Origin: Hippasteria phrygiana
Lineage: Eukaryota > Echinodermata > Asteroidea > Valvatida > Goniasteridae
DNA length: 64,000 nucleotides
Direction of reading: 5' to 3'
NCBI GenBank assembly: GCA_037893225.1
Contig: JAZGUH010000207.1
Coordinates: 744,001-808,000 of the forward strand
Shown here piece after piece: positions 52,021 to 62,040 of the stretch. The first letter of the stretch is position 1; every line of letters starts with the position of its first letter. A program made the translations under genes and the position numbers. The notes beneath the pieces are model-generated. The model saw only the letters and a list, made by a program, of their open reading frames with translations. It was not told where the DNA came from and did not search any database.

Positions 52021-52815
52021 TGTGTGTGTTAAAGCGGTTGACAATCGCTATATAAAATGTCTATAGATTTACTTTAGCCTTTTTGTGAGATACCTCCAGA
52101 TATTAAAGAATTGGTATATGTATTATTTTCTCTTTCACAATTGCAAGTGAGTGCTCATGGTTATTTTAATATATTGCTGATACATGTATTTTGTATTTCT
52201 TTGGTCATTTTGACCGCAATCTTGAATTTGAAACATGTTTACAAATCATTTTACTTATACTCATCACTTACCTTTTTGGCCAATATATGACTTTTCTCAA
52301 ATTTGACTATTGTTGGCATCCATATTGGCCGCAATCTTGAATTTGGTACATGATAGCAAAATAAAAGAATACTTGAAAGTATTTTGTAAGGGTAAAAACA
52401 TATCAAATCATTTCATTCATGCCATTATCATAATTTTTGGCTGATAAATACGATTTTTCTCAAATTTGACCACTTTTGCTGGCCATATTGACCGCCATCT
52501 TGAATTTGAAGCATGATAGCAAAACGAGAATACCAGAAATTAATTAGTAAGGGTCAAAAACATATATCTAACAATTTTATTTGTGCTTTTATCATATTTT
52601 TTGGCTGATATATGACTTTTCCCAATTTTGACCATTTTTGGCGGCCATATTGGCCGCCATCTTGGATATCGCCAGAGCATCGGTTTTTTTTTCACTGTTA
52701 ACATCCCAAATCTGTTTAAGGACCTTAAAACACACCAGAAAAAGTTGGTGTGGATTAGTTCTGGGGGGGGGGGGGGGGGTGCACGGGGGGTCCCCCATAG
52801 ATACTCAACTATAAT

Positions 52816-53386
52816 GTGTTAATAGAAAACGCATAAACGTGATTTTCAGTGAACAATCCACCCAACAGAATACTTCACTCCATTTTATGTGTTTGTTGAA
52901 CTATGCCATCACATTGCACCTTTATGCCAGTTTACCGATGGCGTACCAAAATGACACTCAAAAGTTGCTTTTTATGCAAATTCTGCCCCAAAAGGTAAAG
53001 AGCAATTTGAGGTACGGGGCTTCAACAGAAAAAGAAGATTGCAAGAAGCGGATGGTAGGAATTGAGAGTTCTCTTGAATCAGAAAAGATCCTGAGATAAA
53101 GGAAAACATGTGCACCGGGCGGGAGAAGAGTTGGTCTTACCAACGGTGGAAGTTTAATAACCCGACTGGGTCTATAGGTCTGAAAATCGGGTAATTTCTG
53201 TGGTATCTACAGTATATGAAGATTTATCCTCTATTCATTAATACCTAAGACAGTTTACCCGTTCCTATTGGTCGAGAGCCCGTCACGTGGGTGGTTTTAA
53301 ACAGGCGATAAAACACCAACCGGGTTTTTTGCGGCAACAAACGTGGCCCCTGAACCAGGACGTCCAGCATGAGCTGGTAAGTCCAG
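52816..53386. other. No recognisable feature
   Basis: Short spurious ORFs only. TCTACAGTATATGAAGATTTATCC at 53206 resembles 41505-41530 (TATCTACTGAATATTTATCC), a possible decayed shared repeat. Confidence 0.35.
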
Positions 53387-53613
53387 TTATAAGATGGTAA
53401 GCACTTATCCAGAAACACCAAAATGACATCGTCATGTATTACTGAAAATGCACTAGGCCTTATTGAATAGGCACAAGGCGCGATGCGCGCGACGATGTCA
53501 TTTTGGTGGTTCTGGATATTAAGTGCTTTTACCTTATTGAATAGGCACAAGGCGCGATGCGCGCGACGATGTCATTTTGGTGTTTCTGGATAAGTGCTTA
53601 ATTACCTTATAAG
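53387..53613. mobile_element. Palindromic MITE with internal 74-bp duplication
   Basis: AAGCACTTATCCAGAAACAC at 53399 and its exact complement near 53580-53600 form perfect arms of about 35 bases. Between them CTTATTGAATAGGCACAAGG ... occurs twice in tandem (from about 53459 and 53533). It contains GCGCGATGCGCGCG. Confidence 0.88.
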
Positions 53614-54172
53614 ATGCGGCGCGCGCAATGCCTGTCATGCTACAATTGCGTAAAATAAACGGGTGTTTGATTACAAAAATAGCTTGTTTTTAAAGTTCAA
53701 AATTGTAAAGTTAAATTCAGTTGCATTTCTGTAATACAGAATTGTGGTTAGTGTGTTTATTAAAAAAATATATATTTCAGGTGTTCACAAAAGACTGTTC
53801 TATTTCTTTTCTTTGCCCCACACCTCTGGATCACCAATGGCAATAACAATTTGCTGGTTATAGTCTGGTTCGGGTTGTTTGCATTATCTTATTACTGATA
53901 AAGAAGAGACAGAAACAAGGTAGTTTTTCTGCACAGAGAAAAACGTTGTTTAAACTTTTAAACAACCCCCCCCCAAAATATTTGTTGTGGAGGGGACGGC
54001 TATGGCAGTGCCCCCCCCCCCCCAATATATTGCCACGGGTCATTTACTTTTACATGCACCAGTGTGCACCAAAACACAAACATCAGCACACATTTTGAAA
54101 AATTTCCCAGGAGACACAAGAGACACCAAATACAAAATTTCCGATCAGGCCTACATGATCTCTCTAATAACA
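53614..54172. other. No gene; C-tract element remnants
   Basis: Two runs of C (53966-53975 and 54011-54022) flank GGAGGGGACGGCTATGGCAG, likely another small decayed G/C-tract element. Confidence 0.35.
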
Positions 54173-54441
54173 GTTGAACTGATTGTGCGTTCTTCCGAAA
54201 AAGTATTGGTCAGGGATGGATATGTAATCTCCAATATTTGTTGTTTGTATTTCAAGAGGTACCGGTAAGTATAAAGATTTCCTATTTTTAGCATCCCTAT
54301 AGTACGTGGTTGATACAAATAAAACAAATTAAACAAATACAATAAGGGTGACGTCATTGCACAACTAGCGCGTCAAAGTTGTTATTGGTTGTGCGCTTTT
54401 TTCTCCGTCCCCCCAACTTTGACGAGAAATCGCCGCCGCTG
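54173..54441 (+). repeat. Dispersed ~265-bp repeat, copy 2
   Basis: Matches 41801-42065 with few changes (a small insertion, ACCGGTAAGTA, near 54261). It ends at the same AATCGCCGCCGCTG. Confidence 0.9.
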
Positions 54442-55429
54442 GGGCTGGCAACCTAACCCCACCACTTCTGCTGTAGTCCTTTACCCAGAGTGCCTTTTGG
54501 CGCCTTGTATTGGGCGACTTCGACAAAGAAAAGCAAAGAATTCCATACAAAACAGAACAAGGGAAAAAGCTCCTGGCATAGCTGCAGACCTTTTACTTGT
54601 GTCGTCATAGACCGCGTAGTGTGGTGATGCTAATGATGCATTCAAGTAAACTAGTCAAGCGTGCCACGTGGGCGCACGTGGTTTAACGATACGGCGGTTA
54701 CAGCAAGGCGGTCCACACACCAAGGTTTTGTTTACATTTTACATCCGGTCACATGGGTGAAAATGCCTATTCGTTCTGCATCTAGGTGAAGCAAGAGTAC
54801 CCTTGAGTATAGACCATGTACCCTATATTTACATCTAAACCGTTCTATATTGATAATGTCCCGGTGCATATGAATATCCGACTACATGAATTGTTTGGCT
54901 TCTCTTCCCTATTATTTGTTAAACCCTCTCACGTGACAGGTCACTGTCCTAATTATCTTCACTTACGCATGCGCAATAAACCAATAAGTCGGCTTTTCAG
55001 GGAGACGGATATTCATGCGACACCGGCGGTATGCGCGCGCATCAGTTTTGCATACATTCGGTTAAGGTGATGATCAAAGTCACATAATTCAAAGGCGATC
55101 TGACCTGCGACGTGACTCCTAAACCAAATTGTATGCAAAACACGACGTGCGCGCATACCACAGGAAGTAAGCACCTCATCACATATTAAATTTTACCCAA
55201 AAAGGTGCTGCACGGTGAGTGCTGAAAATGAGTGCTGATTACCGAGGCTTCCTTGACTGCACACTCAGTGTAAAATTACGTAGCAATTGCACGACCAATC
55301 AGAAATGAGGAAAATTGTGATTACAAAAGTCAGGTTAAATTGCAGTTTTTAGTCCAACATTAGCGCAATAATCAGGTCACCTATACTTTGTTCCAACGTT
55401 ACCTTTCTGATTATTTGCCGACTAAATAT
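54442..55429. other. No recognisable gene
   Basis: GC-moderate with CpG sites (GCGCGCATCAG near 55035), and an inverted pair ATGCGCGCGCATCAGTTTTG / CAAAACACGACGTGCGCGCAT (partial) at 55030-55160 that suggests a decayed small element. Confidence 0.4.
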
Positions 55430-56316
55430 ACGTTTAAAATCGTTACATTGAAAAAGTGCAATTTGGTTGCTGTAACGCTTTCAACTAACCATGTCAAATT
55501 TTATTCCACATAAAATCAATGAACAAAGCAACTAAACTAAAGAAACCATGAACGTTATTTACCCTCAAAGCAATAATTTGGTGACCGTAATTGTAACGAA
55601 ATAATGTTCGAACATTCTGTCCTGGTTATTTCTCAACAATGTTAACGTTTAAAAGATGTTAAATTGAAATGTTACAATGACGTTGTTGTAAGGTTTTTGA
55701 ATAACCACCAATGAGCAAACTAATCATACCGAAAACGTTGATATTTAACGTCAATGTAATAATACGGCGAACGTTAATGTAACATTGTCTATACGTTTGT
55801 ATGTTATCTGGGTAGCGTTGAAAAGTGTTACATTGAAATGTTACATTAACGTTGTTGTAATTTGTTAACATAACCATGCCAACATTGATCAAACAGAATA
55901 TCAATGAGCAAACTCTCTAAACCGAAACGTTGATTGTATTCCTAAAAGTTAGTGAACCATGATGTTATAGACGACAAAATATTGTATCTGTAAACGTAAT
56001 ATGAGTATATACTAACCAAACCAAACCATTCAGATAAATGTTAACGTTCGGTGAACATTAATTCAACTTTCTTCCAACGCATACGTTTTCAGAATTACCA
56101 TGCCAACGTTGATATCAAGGAGCAAAGATATCAAGGAGCAAAGTAACCAAACTAAAATATTGATTGTTAGCAATAATTTGGTAATCGCTAATGTAACTTT
56201 GTTTCAACATTTCTGTGCTAAAATATTCATTATTTAACATGTTAGTAATAATTTGGTAACGCTAATGTAACTTTGTTCTAACATTCCCGTGCTGGTTATT
56301 TTCCGACTATATTATA

Positions 56317-56434
56317 CAAATAATGAATGTTTATGAGTGCGATGGTAAGAATAATTTCATTCGGTGACAGATTCCATCTGCCACCGAATGAAATTATTCT
56401 TACCATTTCACGAATGTGAAACATTCATTATTTG
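56317..56434. mobile_element. Palindromic MITE
   Basis: Arms CAAATAATGAATG ... TTTCATTCGGTG (56317-56366) and CACCGAATGAAA ... CATTCATTATTTG (56382-56434). The inner 24 bases are perfectly complementary. Confidence 0.88.
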
Positions 56435-56505
56435 TTTAATACAACGCCTGTATAAATCCGACAGATTGCATGCATGGATTTCTTGGTGTACAACGTGCCG
56501 TTTAC

Positions 56506-56723
56506 CTTCCCAGTCCCGCATAAAACCGCGACAAAAAGTGGTCCAGTTCCGAATCAGTTAAAGCTATATTTGTTGTTCCTGCGTGTCTTGCAAATTCCTC
56601 TAATCGTTTGACTGCATATTTCATTTGTCTCTTTGTGTTAGCAGCGTCAGCATCGCCTACGAGTTCCAATATTTCGTCGTCTGTTAGGAAAACAAACCGC
56701 GGTTCAGAAACACCGTCCGCCAT
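56506..56723 (-). CDS. First coding exon, Crypton/tyrosine-recombinase-like N-terminus
   Basis: On the minus strand, ATG at 56723-56721 stands in a strong context (CAAAATGGCGGAC). 72 codons follow and the exon ends at a good donor (GGGAAG, then GTAAAC; donor GT at 56505-56504), where the open frame also meets its stop, as expected for real splicing. The sequence FLTDDEILELV, ANTKRQMKYAVKRLEEF and LTDSELDHFLSRFYAG resembles the helical N-terminal arm of Crypton tyrosine recombinases and the DUF3504 proteins derived from them. No downstream exon is visible in the ~50 bases of sequence left before the hairpin element, so it may be truncated or continue beyond the repeats. Confidence 0.5.
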
Positions 56724-56730
56724 TTTGTGT

Positions 56731-56828
56731 GAATGACAGCCTAGACTGGTTCCCGGTCCCCGTATGTATATAATATACATTTAACGTCCAAAGGACAACG
56801 GAGGGACCGGGAACCAGTCCAGTGACAG
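56731..56828. repeat. Hairpin just upstream of the exon
   Basis: GACTGGTTCCCGGTCCC (56744-56760) and GGGACCGGGAACCAGTC (56803-56819) are perfect inverted arms; TGACAG motifs extend both sides. It abuts the putative exon start and could be part of its 5' UTR or an inserted MITE. Confidence 0.8.
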
Positions 56829-57394
56829 CCGTGTTGTAGCGGTTCTATCAAACGCGTTACCGTTTGATAGGACCATGTGATAGAACGTTTTTGGCGGTGC
56901 GGGTTCGCGTCGTGCGATGGGACGAATAATTTAATGCACGTGATCGACGATCCACCAATCGGATGGCTGGGATTTATTCAGGTGTTGTATAAAAACGTTT
57001 AAAAAACGTTACACTTAAATGTTACAATAACGTTGTTATAACGTCATTCTATCATTACTTTGTCAACGTTGATGCAATATAATATCAATGAGCAAACTAA
57101 CCAAACTACAACGTTGACGTTTAACGTTAAAGTAACAATGCGGCAAACGTTAACTTAACGTTGTTTCTACGTTTGCGTGCTATCTGGGTTAGCACTCAGT
57201 ATTTAGCACTTTTGTTTTTAGAGTGTACATGTAAGAGTAAGGTACACTTTTTACAAATACAGAGCAATTTCAACATTTTCAAGTGTCCTTATTCAATTGA
57301 AATTCAACATCATACGTGTACATGTTACAAATCTGAAGGCTGAAGTAGCACACAGGCATGAACATGTATTAACTTTGAAATTTAACTTTGCATT

Positions 57395-57805
57395 GCAAAA
57401 ACTGTGTTTAACAATTAAACACTTTTCTAAACACTTTCTTGATGTCAGTTTGTAACCACATTTACATACTAAACATGTTTAGCGTATTGACGGGTAGTGT
57501 TTAGCCATTGAAAATTGACGTTTAGGAATTAAACACTTTTCTAAACGCATGTCATTGTAAAATATCTAAACATGTCTCCGAAAGCTAATCATGTTTAGTT
57601 ATGTGACTTGTACAGTGATCATGGGCTTAGCATCTGAACACTTTCCTAAACGCATTTCAACGTAAAAATCTAAACATGTGTCGAAAGCTAAAAACGTTTA
57701 GTTTCGTTTCGTTTCGTTAAACGGGGATGAGCGTTTAGCATTTAAACATTCCTAAACGCGTTTAACTGTAAACATGTTTTCAACGTGTTTAAAAGCTAAA
57801 CATCA
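57395..57805. repeat. TAAAC word-repeat element
   Basis: TTAAACACTTTTCTAAACGC, CTAAACATGT and AAGCTAAACATG recur about ten times in both orientations. It ends ATTTTTACAGTGTAG, a tip seen in many invertebrate MITEs. Confidence 0.7.
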
Positions 57806-58800
57806 TTTTTACAGTGTAGTTTTAAGTTTTGTCCTGAACTTTGAAACTTGTGAGGTTCAGTTTTGCTTTTTTGTGTGCGTACATTTGCTGTAACAACAGG
57901 TCCCACTGATAACATCTTAATAGAAAGATAGCAATTGCTAAAAAGTGTGGAAGTCTCCATAAAGCAACCTTGTAAAAAGGGGATCCCGGAACTTGTGTAC
58001 ACTACATGTAAAATGAAGATGAATTTGACATACAGATTTTCGATGGTTTACACTATTTCAATTAAGGGATGCAAAGGTAAGGACAGTTAAAAGCATTAAG
58101 CGACACCGATGGGGCGTCCAATTACCATAACAATAATACATAGAGGAATTATAAATTGCCAAAATAATTGTTTGCTTTTTCTAAAAGCCTCTTGTATTTG
58201 TTTTCTTTAAAACGCAAACAATCTAAGATGATGAGTTTTCTAAGATGATGATTTTAGGAGTTCCAAAGTATGGGACCCTGCAATGTTACACAGTTTAAAA
58301 GATTTATAACAATGGACACATGGAGCATGGAAATCATTCGATTGTTTGATGATAATGAATGAGATGGTAGATTTAAAGGTAGTAAAGATCATTTGGTTTT
58401 GTTGCAATTTTCAGAAATGAATGGATTTATATAGTATTTTATAGCAAGTTCTGTAAAACTGACTGTTAAAGTTTTGTGTCCATACTGGGAAAACAAAGAA
58501 AAAAGATGCTGTTCTTGTAGTCTGACCCTATACATCAGACAGAATGGAGCAATTTATAGACGTCTGGGAAGTGACAGCACACCAGGTCCCGTGATTTCAC
58601 AGGATGCTTGAGACTATTATATACTTACATTCAAGTAAGGTGTTTCATAATAATTCAATAGTTTTGTTTTTTGATGTTTGCAAAGCTATTTACTGCCTTT
58701 CAGATAAATATAATCTGCAAAGACTTGTTTCTAAATCATTCGAAATACAATGATACATTAATGATCCACCCCGGGCAGATACAGAACATACTTTGAGAAT
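57806..58800. other. No recognisable feature
   Basis: AT-rich, no ORF of note and no repeats shared within the window that I noticed. Confidence 0.4.
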
Positions 58801-58819
58801 TTTGTTTACAAAGAAAACT

Positions 58820-58895
58820 GGCAGGAGTGGGATTCGAACCTGCGACCTCCAGAACACAGTGCCGGAGATCTACTAATAGCGCTATCTTGCCCTAT
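58820..58895 (-). repeat. tRNA-derived SINE head
   Basis: Reverse strand from GGCAAGATAGCGC to AATCCCACTCCTGCC. The ends pair as an acceptor stem in six of seven positions; the A-box-like TAGCGCTATTAGTAG and the B box GGTTCGAATCC are present. The anticodon arm pairs poorly, so this is a SINE or tRNA pseudogene rather than a tRNA gene. Its neighbours AAAGAAAACTG (58811) and CAGTTTTCTTTG (59047) are inverted. Confidence 0.6.
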
Positions 58896-59281
58896 GTCGA
58901 CAGTCTCCCAAATTCAAATTTTCGTTGTTCGGCGGGCGCTAGTCACAAGTCATCAATCTATAATGCCGTATAGCCCATTTTTACGATACAACATGGGAAG
59001 CGACATTGTGGGGATCACTCAGTGAGGATACGTATCACGCCCCTGACAGTTTTCTTTGTTCTTTGTAAATTGATTCAAATTTACCGAGTAAGATTTCCTT
59101 GTCAAAAAATGAATTAGACAGATAAGTGATCGAATCACAGTAAATTATTCTAAAGGCTATTAATAAGCAAGTATGAATTTCTTTAAAATATAAAAAAGGC
59201 CCAAAAAATTGTCGTGTTGCCCTATATCGACAAAATCAGGGGTGGCTTCTTTTTTTTGGGGGGGGGGGGGGGAGCATCATA

Positions 59282-59888
59282 CGAGGTGAAATCAAAAAGG
59301 TCCGAGACTGTTCCTGTTGCGAACGAACGGAGCGCAGCACAGTATTGTGCATGCAGGTGTATAAAGCAAAAACTTTCGTGAGTAAGTATTCCAAGTTACA
59401 TCGCTTGATCAACATCAGCACCTGTGTTACACGCATTTTTGTGACCACTGGTACGTGCGTATTTGCGATTTCACCATGGACCTGAATCCCGAGCATGCAG
59501 AAGCAGCACCGTGTCGAAGTCTGCGAGGATCTCCGTCAACAGGCCCGGGATGACCCAAACTTCATATTGGGGATCATCAGCGGTGACGAGAGTTGGTCTA
59601 CGGCTACGACCCAGAGACCAAACAGCAGTCTTCGCAGTGGAAGAGCCCGCAGTCTCCAACACCGAAGAAGGCGCTTCAGGTCAGGAGCGCAACCAAGAGC
59701 TGCTCATCGTTTTCCTTGTCATTCGCGCGGTTGTGCACCGTGAATTCCTCCCCCAGGGTCAGACTGTCAACTCTGAGTTCTACTGCACCGTTCTGAGGCG
59801 TCTGAGGGAGACCATTCGGCGCAAACGGCCTGAACTGTGGCGCGCTGGCAACTGGGTGCTTCAACAATGACAACTCGCCCGCTCACAG

Positions 59889-59923
<35 letters not shown>

Positions 59924-60330
59924 GGGGGGGGGGAGTGGGGGGGGGATTGTGTTGTTGCTGGCAAGAAACTCGCGCGTTTTCGCGTTGAAAACGCGCGAGT
60001 TTCTTGCCAGCAACAACAAAATCATCGCTCCCCCCCCTACTCGCCGGACTGGGCTCCCTGTGACTTCTTTCTGTTCGCCAAAATGAAGTTCAAGCTGAAG
60101 GGTCGCCGTTTTTTGACACTGTGGAGTAGATCCAGCGAGAATCGCAGATGGTGCTTAATGACGCGCTTATAGAACGGGATTTCCAGGGAGCGTTCCAAGC
60201 GTGGCAGGAGCGCTGGGAGCGGTGTATCGCTGCACAAGGGACTACTTTAAGGGGATGGCGGCCAGATTTAAATCACGTACGGTTTGAGCTTGTTATAGGC
60301 GCAGTCTCGGAACTTTTTGATCGCACCTCG
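59282..60330 (+). mobile_element. mariner transposon remnant
   Basis: Inverted ends of ~30 bases: CGAGGTGAAATCAAAAAGGT at the left, and the right end reads CGAGGTGCGATCAAAAAGTT in reverse. TA flanks both sides (59280-59281, 60331-60332), the duplication expected for mariner. A G run of 14 bases lies just outside the left end. Confidence 0.9.
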
Positions 60331-60338
60331 TATCAATA
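59478..60338 (+). pseudogene. mariner transposase remnant
   Basis: Fragments in several frames. SGDESW (first catalytic Asp), YGYDPETKQQSSQW and FLPQGQTVNSEFYCTVLRRL come first; the second Asp lies in an N-D-N-S-P-A-H motif near 59868-59895, off the main frame. A G-tract and palindrome insert follow, then YSPDWAPCDFF (third Asp) and KFKLKGRRF. Most of the N-terminal helix-turn-helix part is deleted. The gene is dead. Confidence 0.88.
59890..60017. repeat. Long G tract and perfect 30-bp palindrome inside mariner
   Basis: 33 G in a row (59890-59922), then more G-rich sequence to 59945, then arms 59951-59980 and 59988-60017 that are perfectly complementary around a 7-base centre. The right arm is original mariner coding sequence, so the left arm is an inverted copy of it. 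Confidence 0.92.
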
Positions 60339-61218
60339 AAGACATACCTCAGCCTCTATGTCTCAAAAAATGTTTGTATATTTGATGTACTTTTTTACTT
60401 TATGCGTGTTTTCATGTAAAAATTAAACCAGGGGGTTTGTCCAAAGTTTAGGCATAACCACGCCCGGGTGAGCATGAAGATGACTTCGATCCGTCGCGCT
60501 CGCTAAAGCTCTATTCGGGCTGAAGAGTAGCCTAGCTAAAAACCCTAAACTTTGGGTCTGAGGAGGTCTAGCAAGAAAGAAAAAAACAAGGACAGCGCAT
60601 GTGAAAATTCTATGTACATACAACCAATTCAATGTATTTTAGAGATGTATAAATATATTGTAGCGGAAGAGTCAAATCGAATCGACAAAATCTACGTCGT
60701 ACCATTTTTCCGGACTTTTTTTCCCGACCGACGGACCCTCTTTTCCAATTTTACCTGTCCGAGGGCAACACAACAATTGTTTGGCCTAATAGTCGTCCCA
60801 ACATCTCAGGCCCTTCCCAACACTCCGAGCACGAGATCAGGCCTGGAGATTGAGACAGCCCATGCTCCTCGTCCCTGTAGTGTCCGAGTCCAGTTGGGGC
60901 AGACAAAGGGTACAAAATGTATCCCTCTTTGTCATAGGCTGTTTGATTCCCTGCTTAATTGAAGAGGACAGTTTATTTACGTTCCATTAAATGAATACAA
61001 ATTAATGTTTAAAGACTGCCATTATTGTGAATTGAGTTGGATTCTGATTGACAACATTTGTTTCAAAATTTAATACAAAGTCATTTTATTAATGAATATT
61101 ATATGGCTGTGCATCATTTTACTTTATAAAATTAGTATAAGAAATTGTGGCGGAATGAGTGTTTTTCGTATATATTTGACTCGTTCTGAGCCTTCAAGGA
61201 AGGATGTTGATTGTCAGG
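60339..61218. other. No gene; one decayed inverted pair
   Basis: TTTGTCCAAAGTTTAGG (60437) and CCTAAACTTTGGGTCTG (60543) are inverted and mark a ~125-base remnant. The rest is featureless and includes the 3' flank of the sulfotransferase-like gene. Confidence 0.45.
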
Positions 61219-62040
61219 TTATGCAATAACTAAGCGGTGCTTGTACAGGCTTTCATAGTACGGAAAAGCTCTGTCAATCAGCTCCTGGATCTCAGGTTCT
61301 ATGGCCTCCGTTTCCTTAGCAACGCCCGATGTTTCCTTGTTGGCATGGAAACAGGTACTTTCAAAGGCAGACTTAAAGTATCCAACTTTCATGCAGTTCA
61401 CCCATATGAACCTGGGTATGAGCCAGTGGGCGGGCTCGTCTTTGACTTGATCCCAGCCAAGTAGCTCCTGGCTGAATGGCATCCCAGTCGCTTCACAGAG
61501 TTTCGCCAAGGTCTGTGCAGGTTTAGCTAGGAGATCGTCGGCGTCCAGCACCACGGCTGTTTCCTGGCCGAGATTTTTGGTGACGTGCTCGTATAAACCG
61601 ACCAGAGCCTTGAAATCGTTGGGTTTTATTATGGACAATCTTTGCTCCTTCGGGAAAAATGACATAGACTTGTCATGGGATGAGATTGATTTGAAAGGGT
61701 GGCGCATCAGGAATACATGCGTGTATCCTTCGGGTATCATATGCATCCTACCGGCCAGTGAGTCAGCCATCTCTTTCCCGACAATGACTGATTTTCCAGG
61801 GAAGGGCTGTTCGTACAGCTCCTTCCACGACTGGATGTTAAACTGAGACTCCGCCGTCAAGTCGACCAAGCTGTCACCTAGGATGTTGGGCATCTCGTTC
61901 AAACCTACCAACAAAAGGTATTCGTGAATGATCTGCGAATCTGGGATCTGGGATAGCGACCTCATTAGGACGGTGGAGAGAGACCGTGGTGTGCTCCAGA
62001 TGAGGATGCGCTTCTGCATCGCCGTGGGTGCTTGAGACAT
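61219..62040 (-). CDS. Sulfotransferase-like P-loop protein
   Basis: An intact single-exon ORF of 273 residues. The PAPS-binding 5' loop-like segment is IWSTPRSLSTVLM (residues 14-26), close to the C-x-R-S-x-S-T pattern of the non-classical sulfotransferase family common in marine invertebrates, and the 3'-phosphate-binding-like segment is FLMRHPFKSISS (residues 110-121, Arg113 and Ser118). The rest (HEYLLL, VGKEMADSLAG, VVLDADDLLAKP, AHWLIPRFIW, FPYYESLYKHRL) also fits that family, often annotated only as P-loop or sulfotransferase domain. The substrate is unknown. There is no signal peptide, so it is probably cytosolic. The end YKHRL is the usual C-terminus, so the gene seems complete. Met8 is an alternative start. 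Confidence 0.85.
   Translation of the reverse strand: MSQAPTAMQKRILIWSTPRSLSTVLMRSLSQIPDSQIIHEYLLLVGLNEMPNILGDSLVDLTAESQFNIQSWKELYEQPFPGKSVIVGKEMADSLAGRMHMIPEGYTHVFLMRHPFKSISSHDKSMSFFPKEQRLSIIKPNDFKALVGLYEHVTKNLGQETAVVLDADDLLAKPAQTLAKLCEATGMPFSQELLGWDQVKDEPAHWLIPRFIWVNCMKVGYFKSAFESTCFHANKETSGVAKETEAIEPEIQELIDRAFPYYESLYKHRLVIA

Larger units (their letters stand above)
47753..52815. mobile_element. Foldback-like element with long inverted arms
   Basis: The left arm 47753-49040 and right arm 51430-52815 are inverted copies: GAGTATCTATGGGGGACC at the outer tips, a G/C run, then ATGGCGGCCAATATGGCCGCC-type blocks (quoted in parts), then ~125-bp tandem units starting CTGGAGGTATCTC. Long inverted arms containing internal tandem repeats are the hallmark of foldback elements. 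Between the arms lies a Penelope-like element; the right arm also carries the dispersed repeat at 51816-52020. No foldback transposase is visible. Confidence 0.75.
55430..57185. repeat. AACGTT word-repeat element with nested hairpin elements
   Basis: GTTACATT, AACGTTGAT, AACGTTGTTGTAA and CAATGAGCAAACTAACC recur many times at irregular spacing, with ATCTGGGT(T)AGC near the edges of units. A larger unit of ~270 bases seems to repeat (55680-55900 against 57030-57185). The stretch 56317-56950 is inserted material without these words. Confidence 0.7.

Noticed and set aside
58820..58895. Functional tRNA gene
   Set aside because: Only the acceptor arm and B box are good; the anticodon arm pairs poorly and a second fragment exists at 47340, so a SINE is more likely.
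59837..60172. ORF with a poly-Gly stretch
   Set aside because: The Gly run is the G homopolymer; the rest is out-of-frame mariner sequence and an inverted copy.
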